Assembly (NCBI GenBank): GCA_001662425.1
Contig: BDDC01000232.1
Location: 32,194-66,581 of the forward strand
DNA length: 34,388 nt
Direction of reading: 5' to 3'
Source: Chlamydomonas sphaeroides
Lineage: Eukaryota; Chlorophyta; Chlorophyceae; Chlamydomonadales; Chlamydomonadaceae
Each line of letters opens with the position of its first letter. Positions within the stretch are counted from its first letter, which is position 1. A program made the translations under genes and the position numbers. The notes beneath the pieces are model-generated. The model did no database searches. It was not told the origin of the DNA and saw only the letters and a program-made list of their open reading frames with translations. Below, piece by piece: positions 10,730 to 20,150 of this stretch.

Positions 10730-13700
10730 ATGGCTCGCGAGGACGTCCAAAGCGCATCGCCAGCGACGTGCCCCGGCAACGGCACCACAGCTGCGCCTAA
10801 GCAGCCCACGTACTCTGCTGCGTCTCTCGCTGAGGTATGTGCGTCGAGGCGCTGCCGGACGCAGAACCCTTTTCGTCGAACCCTGATTGTCGAATGCCAA
10901 ACACACGGCGCGCATGAGCGGGCGTGCGCCAACCTCCCGCCACCCCTCTTCCTCCCGCAGCGCCCCGATCTGCGGGAAGCAGTGGTGGCCCTGTGCGAGC
11001 GCCTGACGGTGCAGCGGCCGGGCGTCAACACCGACTTCGGGTGGCCGGTTTTCCTGTGCGTTCCACCCGCTGCACTAATGAGGCTTCGGAGTTCGGCACC
11101 AGGGACCGCGGGTTCAGTGCGCCAGCGCACCTCCGGCCCTTGGGCCCTTTGATAAAATCCAGGGCCCTATACCAGCTGTGCATTATCTCAGCATGTCACA
11201 GGCTTCCACACTCAGGCAACGTCCTAGCGGCCCTGCGTGTGTGCTCTGACGTCGGTCCCGACGCCACTGCCCCCGCCTCTGCCCGCCCTTTCCCCTCCAT
11301 GTCGCCGCCACGCGAATTCGAAACGCGGGCTCAAACAAACAGCTACAAGGTACGGCAGCTCCAGCCCCAGCCCCTGCTGCCCACGCAGGGACATCGCCGC
11401 TGCCCGCCGGCCGCAGCGCAGCATGCCGGCCGCAGCCCGCGCCTGCTGCCCGCCCCTCCACCTGGGCACGACGCGTGTGCTCCCTAACCCCCTGCCCCTG
11501 CCCTACCCCCACCTCCGACCCCACGCCCCTCATGCTTCATGCCTGCAGGGTGTGGGCGGCAAGAACTTCTTCGACGTCATCTTCGGCTTCCCGCAGTACC
11601 AGGTAGGCCCGTGTGCACATGCCGTGCAAATGAATGGCCCGCACCATGAAATGCGATGAAGCATATCACACCTAGAAGCGCAACCCCAACGAGCGCCCTT
11701 TGGGCAGCACAGCGCACCGCCGAGGTGCCCGTCTAGCCCGATGGCGGCGCGGCCGAATGCCGCCAGGCCAGCCAGTGCCGCGCTTTCCTAGTGCCAGGCG
11801 GGCCCCCCGCAGGCAGCCCAGCGCCCTCGCTCCGGAGGCGCCCAGCTGTGGCATGTCGCCCGTCGCTCCGCACGGCCACGCCGTTGGCCGCTACCCTGGG
11901 CCCGCGGCGAGGCATGCGGCGGTCCGCTGGCCGGCAGGGGGCCTGGCAGGGGGCCTGGCAGGGGCGGTGGGGACGCAGCCAGCGGCCGCGGCTCGCCTGA
12001 GCTCGGGCCCCAGTGTCCTGACGTGAGGCTGGGGGGGGCCGCGGCCGCCCGCCGCAGACGCTGGTGGTGGCGCGCGATGCTGACGGGGCCGAGAGCCTGG
12101 CGGCGGTGGGCTACGCTGCGCCCTGCATGTGGGACGGCAGCGGCGCCGACACCGTGCCACCCACCTGGTGCGGCTGGCGGGGGGTGGGGGAAGGGGGAGA
12201 GGGGAGGGGGGGAGGGGGTGGACGGGCAGGGTAGTGGCGTTTGTCGTCCAGCCACGCGCCTGACTGGTACCGCAAGGCCCGGGCCGGGCGGCCAGTGGCC
12301 GCGGCGGCCGTGTGCCTCCAACCCCCCTGTTGGCAGGCGCGGTGCGTCTCTGTGTCTGCAAGGCCGCACCCCGGCGCACCATGCCCCGCCGGCCGCGACC
12401 CGGCACCACGCACACCCGCCGGCCGCACCCGGCGTACACCTGCCGGGCCTCAGCTGCGGCCGCAGGCACCCTGGCCAGCCCGGCGCCAGGGTGTCCAGAC
12501 AGACAGATAGCCCTCCGCCCCACCTCCTCGCCGCTGCAAGCCGAGTCTGCCCAGCGCCTCACGCCTCCGGCCGTGCCCGCCCCCTCTCCCCCGGCCCCCT
12601 CCTTCCCCCCTCCTCCTGCACCAGGGACCACGTGATCGTGACGGCGAGGGCCATGCTGGACAGCCCAGCCACCGCGCCCCAGCCCACGGCCATGTCGGCG
12701 CTGGCGGTGGAGGTGGGGCCGGAGCACCAGGTGCGGGCCCACAGCGGGGGAGGGGTAGGGCAGGGCAGCGCAGGGAGCAGGAAGCGCCCCGTCGGAAGCG
12801 CCCCCTCGGAAGCGCCCCGCAGCAACTTGCAGCCCGCGGCACCTTGCCACTTCCCATTGCCGGCCCACCTCTGAGGCCGCCGGCGGTACGGCTCGGACGA
12901 CGCGGTCCGAATCCCGTCACCCCACATCGTCAAATACACCCTCACCCGCCCCCTGCATGCCCCTTCCGGCCGCCCCTCCTCTTCTCCGTGCCAGGGCCGC
13001 GGCCTGAGCCAGATGGTGCTGCGCCACATGAAGGTCATCGCGGTGGCGCTGGGGGCGGCCGGCCTGCTGGCGCCCATCCGCCCCATCCTGAAGCCGCAGG
13101 CAGGGCCCTCGCGCGCACCGCCCGACACCTAGGGTGCCTCTCGCGGTGTGCACCCAACACCCTAGGGTGCCTCTGCAGCAGGTCGCCAGCCGCCCTGGAC
13201 AGGGAGCTTCCCGGCTCGCGGCGCGCACCCTGGCAACGTACGCGGGCTGTGGCGGCGCGGCGCGCCCGCACCGTACACCGCAAGTTGCAGCATACGCGGT
13301 GATTTCGTACATCCGTCCGTACCCTCTGCAGTACGCGCTGGTGGACATGGAGGACTACATCCGCTGGAGGGTGCCCGACGCCAAGCATCCGGGCCAGGAG
13401 GTCATCTTCGGTGGGTGGGGGGGTCAGCGGCACTGGCAGGGCGGGCGGCAGGCTACCCAACGGGCCCCAGCGGGCAGCTGCGGCCCACCCCCGTGCCGAC
13501 GGGTTGCTTTGAAACCAGACGGTTGGCTGCGCGCCAAGCCAGATACAGCCCTGCGGCGCCGTGAGGTTTCCCCTCCGGTCCCCCTGCTCCGCCTTCGGCG
13601 GGCGAGGGCCGTCTCCTACATTCACCCGCGTAGCGGCCAGCGCTCATTCGACTGTGTGTGCGGTACACGGGGGGGCGCCGCTCGGTGCGCCTCGCTGGCC

Positions 13701-14625
13701 GCGACCGTTAGGCGCGGCCGGGTTCGGCCCCGGACCTCACGGGCCCCATGCGCGCCTGCTGCTGCCCGGCCCCTGCTGCTGCCCGGCCCCTGCAGACCCC
13801 TGGCTGCGCACCCACATCCGCCTGGGGGCCGTCATCCTCAAGGTGCGGAGCGAGCAGCGGTGCAGCCCGCCACCCGCCGCCGCGCCAGCGCCCCTGCTGA
13901 GGCTGTGGGCGAGGCGGAGCCAACCGCAGCAGCAACCCCCGCATCAGGCACCCCCGCAGCAGCAGTGGTTCCGGCCCCAGCTCGCCGCAGCTCATGGCTG
14001 CACACAGCATATGCCGTGCCGCCCGCACGCCTGTGTGCACACTGCCCGCCCGCCCCTACCCCGCCCGGCCCACCCCAGGTCGCCCGCGGCTCCTGCACCG
14101 TCATCGGCACCGTCGCGGAGTGGGTGAGGCCCCGACCTGCATGCCCCGACCCGTGAATGCCATGCCCCAACCTCAATGCCAGCGCCAGGGCGCTTTTACT
14201 GCCCATGCGCCATGCGCCGTGCGCCATGTCATGTTGCTGCCCACCCGAGCGTACAACCTCCCTCCCGAGCCGCCTGCTGCCTGCCCCCGGCCCTGGTCCC
14301 CCCCACCTCTGACACCTCTGACACCCGCAGGAGTCGTGGACGGGCATGCGCTTCCTTAGCAGCGGGCCCTACACGGTGCCGGGCGGGCTGGTGGTGCTGC
14401 AGGTGGGGAGGCGCGGCTGTGGTCGGGCGCAGGGCCTGTGCCGCCAGGCGCCGTACCACGGTGGTCACCTCGCTTGCCACCCCGCTTGCCCCCTCACTTG
14501 CCACTTCACTTGCCCCCTGCCTTGCTCACCCGCCGCGGGGGCCGCAGGTGGACCGGGAGGCGGACGTGTGCAGGTACGTGGAGGACAACGTGTGGGTGTC
14601 CCACCGGCTGGGATCGGACAAGTGA
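10730..14625 (+). CDS. GNAT-like N-acyltransferase of bacterial type
   Basis: A predicted acyl-CoA-dependent acyltransferase of about 300 residues; substrate unknown. Exons are 10730-10834, 10961-11055, 11343-11349, 11549-11602, 12058-12167, 12625-12730, 12995-13099, 13332-13410, 13796-13842, 14079-14123, 14331-14402 and 14548-14625. Phases agree throughout. The acetyl-CoA loop reads EHQGRGLS (about 157-164) and is split by intron 6. Around it are MSALAVEVGP (beta-4 strand) and QMVLRHMKVIAVALGAAGL (helix). Downstream, LLAPIRPILK, YIRWRVPDAKHP, DPWLRTHIRLGA, TVIGTVAEWESWTGM and a C-terminal DREADVCRYVEDNVW block follow the order of an uncharacterised bacterial GNAT group that I recognise only by pattern. 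Exon 3 is a 7-base microexon, with an alternative longer exon possible, and intron 7 appears to use a GC donor. The N-terminal 35 residues are low-complexity and could be a targeting peptide. No TGTAA was found downstream. Confidence 0.82.
12178..12232 (+). other. G-run tract with quadruplex potential in intron 5
   Basis: Many runs of three or more G (GGGGTGGGGG, GGGGGAG, GGGGAGGGGGGAGGGGG) lie on the coding strand just after the 12058-12167 exon. This fits the pattern of a G-quadruplex and may affect splicing of the long intron; no function is shown. Confidence 0.6.
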
Positions 14626-14677
14626 GGCGGCGCAAGAGTGCTACACCAGCTGGGGTCGGACACGTGAGGTGGCTCAA
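14602..14677 (+). repeat. Imperfect tandem duplication across the GNAT stop codon
   Basis: The 34-base segment 14602-14635 (CACCGGCTGGGATCGGACAA onward) recurs at 14644-14677 with about six substitutions. The first copy encodes HRLGSDK and the stop. The second lies in the 3' UTR and, in its own frame, would read HQLGSDT and stop. Confidence 0.85.
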
Positions 14678-15187
14678 TGGCTGCGGACGCGTGGTCGGGC
14701 CCATGGGCTGCGGCGCAGCTGGCTGCAGCTGTGGGCGCATGCGGGGGCGCAGGCTGCCGCCGCCTCCCTGGAGCACCAGCGGCGGCCGTGCGAGGTGGCG
14801 TGCGCTTTGGGGGCTTTAGGCGTCGAAGGGCGAGCGGTCTTGCATCTAACGTTGGCGGTTGTCGACTGCTCACGGCAGCTTAGGAGCTGGGAGCGCGAGC
14901 GTCGCAGGCCGCGGTGGCTTGCGCGGGCGACGGGTCCCGGCTGCCAAACGCCAGCTTGGCGTTGGGTGCCGAGCGCAGCGCGCAGTAGCACTGTGATTGG
15001 GAGCGATTGGGGGCATGGGCTCTTGCAGCTGGCATGGATGGCTGAGCGTCTCTGGGCACGGCAGTGTGGCGATTGGCAGGGTGGCGCTGTGATGATGGCG
15101 TTACGCGGGGGCGGGGAGCGGCGCTGGGTGGCGCTGAGCGTTGGTGCCAGGGCTCGTATCTGCTCCGTTGCCAAGTCCACCCGGGGC

Positions 15188-15362
15188 GGGTGACTTGCCA
15201 TCGCCTTGCGGACAGGGAGTCACCCGAGGTGGCGCCAAAGACGGCAGCGCCTAGTAAAAATCAGAAATCTGGGTGACTTCGCTTCCCTGTGGCCGCCTGA
15301 GGTGACCCAGCCCGGGTGACTTCAGTCCCCAATGGCCAACACGTTGGGTGACTCGGGTGACC
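15188..15362. repeat. Cluster of direct and inverted GGGTGACT motifs
   Basis: Direct copies of GGGTGACT or GGGTGACC start at 15188, 15271, 15314, 15346 and 15355. Inverted versions occur at 15217-15225 (GAGTCACCC) and about 15299-15308. The inverted copies could pair with the direct ones. The 12-mer GGGTGACTTGCC at 15188-15199 recurs at 28095-28106, so the motif may be dispersed. Confidence 0.75.
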
Positions 15363-16027
15363 TGGGTAATTAAGATACGAGACCTGTGACCAACTTGGTA
15401 TATCCCACAGGAGCCGCCGCAGCCTCATGGTGGGATCAGCCGGGGGCGTGGGCGGTTGGGAGCTGCCGGGGGGGCGAGCTGCGCAGAGCGGCAGGTTGGG
15501 CGTCGAGGCCCTGATACTGTAGGCCCTGCTATGATGCGCATGCGATGACGCCCATGCTTGGGATGGCAAACTAGCTGTACAATATGTGGGCGCGAGCTGC
15601 ATGGGTGCCCGAGGATGGCGTCGCGTCACTCTTAGGACGCGGTATGTTACAGGGGGCCGGCGATGGCAACCAGCCCCGGGGCCGGCGACCATACCAGTGC
15701 GGACAAACAGCCCAAACAGGGACACGGCGAACCGTGCCCTTTTGACCGCCTGCCTCCGGCCCGGCGGAACCCCAGTTCATCACGGGGCACGGAGGAAACA
15801 CGCCCTAAACCGACCCGATCGTGGCACTGCGCCCTACAAACCTACAAGCACTCCCCAACCCACCCTGGCCTCGCCCTACCGAAGCCATCCCGCACCCTAA
15901 GCCCACCCACACCCAACCCACCCGCAACACAAACGCACACAGCAGTTCAGACACCTCCCCCTGTCCGCCGGAGGTCACGGCACCACACGCGACGCACACG
16001 CGAGTCCACAAGCGAAGGGCACAGAAA

Positions 16028-16459
16028 NNNNNNNNNNNNNNNNNNNNNNNNNNNNNNNNNNNNNNNNNNNNNNNNNNNNNNNNNNNNNNNNNNNNNNNNN
16101 NNNNNNNNNNNNNNNNNNNNNNNNNNNNNNNNNNNNNNNNNNNNNNNNNNNNNNNNNNNNNNNNNNNNNNNNNNNNNNNNNNNNNNNNNNNNNNNNNNNN
16201 NNNNNNNNNNNNNNNNNNNNNNNNNNNNNNNNNNNNNNNNNNNNNNNNNNNNNNNNNNNNNNNNNNNNNNNNNNNNNNNNNNNNNNNNNNNNNNNNNNNN
16301 NNNNNNNNNNNNNNNNNNNNNNNNNNNNNNNNNNNNNNNNNNNNNNNNNNNNNNNNNNNNNNNNNNNNNNNNNNNNNNNNNNNNNNNNNNNNNNNNNNNN
16401 NNNNNNNNNNNNNNNNNNNNNNNNNNNNNNNNNNNNNNNNNNNNNNNNNNNNNNNNNNN
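16028..16459. other. Assembly gap (432 N)
   Basis: An unbroken run of N. Any open frame spanning it is an artefact. The 15-mer GCGTCACTCTTAGGA occurs on both sides, at 15623-15637 and 16550-16564, so the gap may hide a repeated sequence. Confidence 0.99.
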
Positions 16460-17016
16460 AACGAATCCCCCTGTAGAAAGCCACCGAAACTGCTACAAGC
16501 CAACTCCGGCCCAGGAGGTTGGACGAAACGCTAGGTGCGCCGAATCGCGGCGTCACTCTTAGGAAACGGCACGCACGCACTCACGGCAGCGGACGGCAGC
16601 GAACGCAAGCGCCGGGCGCCGAGGAGGCACGCGGCGGCGGCCCGGCCGCAGCAAACGTGAGCTTGTCGGTGACGCCGCTGGATGGGCGCCGTGGGCGGGC
16701 CTTGCTGTACTGAGCGGGATGATGTCTGCGTCGAGGGGCAGCGCAGAGGGGCCTAGGCGCTGAGGAGGAGCGGGCAGGTGTGACGCGCTTGGGTGCTTGG
16801 CCCCTTCCCTGCTGGCCCATTCCCGTTGGCACGCCGGTAAAAAAAAACCCCAGCACCCAACCACATGCACGCCAATAGCATACCTTGATCACTCGGGAGC
16901 GTACCCGTGAGCATTTGCACTTTGCAGCGCCAGTGCCACACCTTCGCGCGCATTCAGCCTCAGCACGAGACCCTTATGCTGGCCGTTACGCTCTACTAAA
17001 TCCCACTACTGGCGCG

Positions 17017-19142
17017 ATGTTGCGGGGCGGCCCCTCTGGGGCTCGCAACGCGCCAAGCCTCGAGCAAATTGTGAGCATGCTCGCGGGCTGTCCAGCACCG
17101 CTGCCTCTGACGAACGCTGCGACGTCGCTGAAACTATTGGCTCTGCACTGTCATGCTGCAGAATGCCGAGGTCTTCACCTTGACCTATGGTTCAATCGTT
17201 CGCCAGCTCATCTCGGACTTTGAGGATATCGAGGAGGTCAACAAGCAGCTAGAGCAGATGTGAGAGGCGCAGCGAGGCGCGCGACACCAGCCGGGCGCCA
17301 GCTTCCAACGGCCGGCTTGCCCCACCCGGCACTTGCCTCGACGCCTGCGCCGCTTGGCCACCCCCGTCAGCTCCGCCCTCACCTCCTCTCGCCCCCGCTC
17401 CCCATCACCCCAAACTCAGGGGCTACAACATGGGCATCCGCCTGGTGGACGAGTTCCTGGCAAAAGCCAAGATCACAAAGTGCTCGTCGTTCCGCGACAC
17501 GGCCGAGGTGGTGGCCAAGCAGGTGCGCAGCCACGCAGGCACACGCCAGCTATCCGCCTTGCGACCCCCCGGGTCAGCCCCCCCCGTGGAGGCAGGTCTA
17601 CCGGAGCCGCGGGCATGCAGCTGCGGGCTCCACAGTGCGCCGGCGCGGCGCGGCTCGGCATGCCGCCCTGCTTGTCGCCGCGTCGCGAGCTCGCCGCACG
17701 CGCCACGCCCCGCGGTCCTGTCCTCCCTCCCGCTGCCTCAGCCCTCCTCCCCTGCCCACCCCCTGCCGCTCCCAGGCGCTGCCCATGTTCCTCAACGTGA
17801 CGGCCAACGTGACCAACTGGAGCCCCGACCAGACCGAGTGCAGCCTGGTGAGCGGCAGCGGGGGGCCGCACCTGCACCCTGGCCCGACGGCCGCACCCAA
17901 GGCCACAGGACCCGGCCACAGGACCCGGCCACAGGACGCAGCGACTGCTTCCGGCCAGCAGCACGGCCACATACGCTAGCGGCGGGCCCAGCACCCCAAC
18001 CGAGCCCAGGCTGCCGGCTGTAGGCCCCTGCCACAGGCCCCGGCCGGGAGCCTTAGCCACAGGCCCATTGTCGGCCGCCGCCGCAGCGGCCGACCCAGCC
18101 GCAGAGCCACGACCGCGTTTGGTGGCCCCTGCCTGGCGGGGCAGCGCGGGCGTCCGCTGCCACTGGGGTGTCGGCTGGCCGCAGCGACCCCGCCGTGCCG
18201 CTGCGGCGGCGCAGAGCTGGCAGCGCCCCAACAAAGGGGCCCGCCCTCCTGCCTGGGCTGATCACGCCGCCGATGGAGGGGCTGTCTGGCGTTAACACCC
18301 ACCGGCTCCGCGTCCGGAACCCGCTCATGTAGCCGCTCCTTACCTGCTGCTCCCCCGACCCCTCCACCCCTGGCCCCTCCCACCCCCTCCGGCCCCGTGG
18401 CCCCCAGGTGCTGACCGACAACCCGCTGGCCGACTTTGTGGAGCTGCCGGACGAGTACCGCGAGCTGCGCTACTGCAACGTGCTGGCGGGGGTGGTGCGG
18501 GGCGCGCTGGAGATGGTGCGTGGGGGGGGGGTACCTGGTGGAGGGAGGGGACTGGGAGGGCGGCCCCCGCTTCCTGGGGGAAGCAAAGCGGAGGACTGAA
18601 CACGAGGGCCAAGGTTGGGGCATGGGGTGCAGGCCTCTGGACCGCCCGCCCCGCCACGGCATCGGCACCGCCGACTCCGGGCCGCTCGGCGCCGGGCCCG
18701 CGCTGACTGCATGTGCAGCCGCGACGAGGCCGTGCCTGGAGAGCGTGATTGCCTGATGGAGCCACCTGGCCTGCAAGCCCGACATCCCTGTTACCCTCAC
18801 CCCCACCCACCCCACCCGAACGTGGGCCCGTTAGCGTGCGGGAACTTGGGAATGTCGCCTGCGCTGGGACCCTGCGCTGGGACCCTGCGCTGGGACCCTG
18901 CGCTGGGACCCTGTGTCGCTGCCCTCGCAGCCCCAACGCATTGCATACCCACCCGACCCCGCCCCGCCCCTTTCCCCCACCCCCGTTCTCTCCCCTGCCC
19001 CTTTCCCCCCGGCCCGCAGGTCAACATGGACGTGGAGTGCCGCTGGGTGGCGGACATGCTCAAGGGCGACGACTGCTACGAGCTGCGGCTGCGGCTCAAG
19101 GAGCACCGCGACGAGAAGTTCCCCTACAAGGACGACGACTGA
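17017..19142 (+). CDS. TRAPPC3: TRAPP complex subunit TRAPPC3 (Bet3)
   Basis: Core subunit of the TRAPP tethering complexes, which act as Rab/Ypt1 exchange factors in ER-Golgi and intra-Golgi traffic on the cytosolic membrane face. The complete gene has six exons: 17017-17070, 17162-17259, 17420-17522, 17776-17847, 18408-18515 and 19020-19142. It encodes 185 residues, close to the usual 180. Phases agree and all introns are GT-AG. Family blocks are NAEVFTLTYGSIVRQL, EVNKQLEQMGYNMGIRLVDE, FRDTAEVVAKQALPMFLNVT, NWSPDQTECSLVLTDNPLAD, FVELPDEYRELRYCN, GVVRGALEMV and ECRWVADMLKGDDCYELRLR. Cys72, just before SSFRDTAE, matches the cysteine that is palmitoylated in animal and yeast Bet3 and sits at the channel mouth. 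The first exon (MLRGGPSGARNAPSLEQI) was chosen because it joins in phase to give the expected EQI-NAEVFTL. The C-terminus is unusually acidic (KFPYKDDD). TGTAA lies at 19816. Confidence 0.96.
18861..18912 (+). repeat. 4 x 13-base tandem repeat in TRAPPC3 intron 5
   Basis: Unit GCGCTGGGACCCT in four uninterrupted copies starting at 18861, 18874, 18887 and 18900. It is intronic, between the fifth and sixth coding exons. Confidence 0.95.
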
Positions 19143-19370
19143 TGCGGCAGGGGGAGGGGGCAGGCGGGGGCTGCAGGGAGGGATGCGGGAAGGCGGAGGG
19201 GGCGGAGGCTGGGAGGCGGTGCGGCTGTGACGAGGAGCAGGCGGGCAGCGCGACGGCGACTGGGGCCGGGCCGTGCTGAGGAGGCAAGCTGGGCGGGCAG
19301 CGGCAGCGGCTGCTGCTGGTGGCGGGTGAGCGGCGTGCGCACGAGGTGGGGTGGGGTGAGGCGGGGAGAG

Positions 19371-19418
19371 GAGGACACGAGGTGGGGAGGACACGAGGTG
19401 GGGAGGACACGAGGTGGG
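19371..19418 (+). repeat. 3 x 16-base tandem repeat in TRAPPC3 3' region
   Basis: Unit GAGGACACGAGGTGGG in three exact copies starting at 19371, 19387 and 19403, followed by a degenerate GAGGGCACGTG. Confidence 0.95.
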
Positions 19419-19815
19419 GAGGGCACGTGACACGCCACCAGCAGGTGGCACCAGGTTCTGCGCGTGCGACCCGCGCCCGCGGCTGTGGCGGCGGTGGTGC
19501 CTGCATAATGGCGAGGCCACCGCCGGCCGGACCAGCAGCGCCAGCGAGCGGGGCGCTGCTGACCGCCTAACGCAGCACCGGCAGCATGCCGCTGAGGGTG
19601 AGGACGAGGATGCTGCTGCTGCCGGGGTGTCATGCTGCTTGGAGGCACGAGATTGCATGTGAGCAGCGGCGGCAGGGACGCTGCGGCGATGGCGGGTCCG
19701 TCGATGGCTGCGGCGGGCGATCCCCGCTGAGCGCTGCACTCGCCAGCCGCTGAGCAACTGCGGGGGTATTGCACGGGCGCCATAGCACCCCCTCTGCTTG
19801 CCTCAACCGGCGCCA

Positions 19816-19820
19816 TGTAA
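19816..19820 (+). terminator. Candidate polyadenylation signal TGTAA for TRAPPC3
   Basis: This is the first TGTAA found after the TRAPPC3 stop, about 674 bases downstream. TGTAA is the usual polyadenylation signal in chlorophyte nuclear genes, and the implied 3' UTR length is normal for the group. Confidence 0.6.
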
Positions 19821-20046
19821 CCACTGCTCCCTATGCCACTCCACGCGGTCAACATGCGCAAGGGCCCTGTCACAGCAACCCGGCTACCAGGACTGGGCTG
19901 CGCCAAACTGGGGGTTGAGTAACAACCTCAGCGTCGCGATCGGGCGGGCGACTGCCTGCCCGCCAGCGGGGCCGCACGGCGCAGATGCCGAGCTGCTGCT
20001 GCTGGAACAACGTATGCCCCCGACCTGCGCTCCTACTCCTCGCCAC

Positions 20047-20114
20047 GGGTGCTAAGCCGCAGATGCTAAGTCGCAGGTGCTAAGCCGCAGGTGCTAAGCC
20101 GCAGGTGCTCAGCC
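20047..20114. repeat. About 5 x 14-base tandem repeat
   Basis: Unit GCAGGTGCTAAGCC, with copies at 20059-20072 (variant), 20073-20086, 20087-20100 and 20101-20114 (variant) and a partial copy from 20047. It lies just past the 3' end of the minus-strand methyltransferase-like gene. Confidence 0.93.
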
Positions 20115-20150
20115 ACCGAGGGGCTGGGCGCCACACAGCGAGGGGTGCCT

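Larger units (their letters stand above)
14626..17016. other. Intergenic region containing repeats and an assembly gap
   Basis: No gene is supported. 14626 to about 15150 is GC-rich and may be 3' UTR of the GNAT-like gene. 15188-15362 is a GGGTGACTT repeat cluster. 15820-16020 is strongly skewed to C and A on the plus strand. 16028-16459 is unsequenced. The last few hundred bases before 17017 should hold the TRAPPC3 promoter and 5' UTR; no TATA box stands out. Confidence 0.5.
19143..20150. other. Convergent 3' region of TRAPPC3 and the methyltransferase-like gene
   Basis: No gene is supported. The two flanking genes end towards each other, so this is 3' UTR and intergenic DNA. It holds tandem repeats at 19371-19418 and 20047-20114 and one TGTAA on the plus strand. 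No TTACA (minus-strand signal) was seen for the minus gene. Confidence 0.6.

Noticed and set aside
11891..12868. A 325-codon minus-strand frame opposite the GNAT exons
   Set aside because: It is antisense to well-supported exons and lacks any domain; it is a shadow of GC-rich codons.
15663..16580. Frames of 200-300 codons crossing the N run
   Set aside because: They exist only because N is not read as a stop; no evidence of coding remains on either side.
19125..19142. TRAPPC3 C-terminus PYKDDD resembles a FLAG epitope tag
   Set aside because: It lacks the full tag sequence and lies in frame at the natural end of the gene with native codons; an acidic tail is the simpler reading.
19371..20114. 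Repeats considered as a CRISPR array
   Set aside because: The units are directly adjacent tandem repeats without unique spacers, in eukaryotic 3' UTR DNA.
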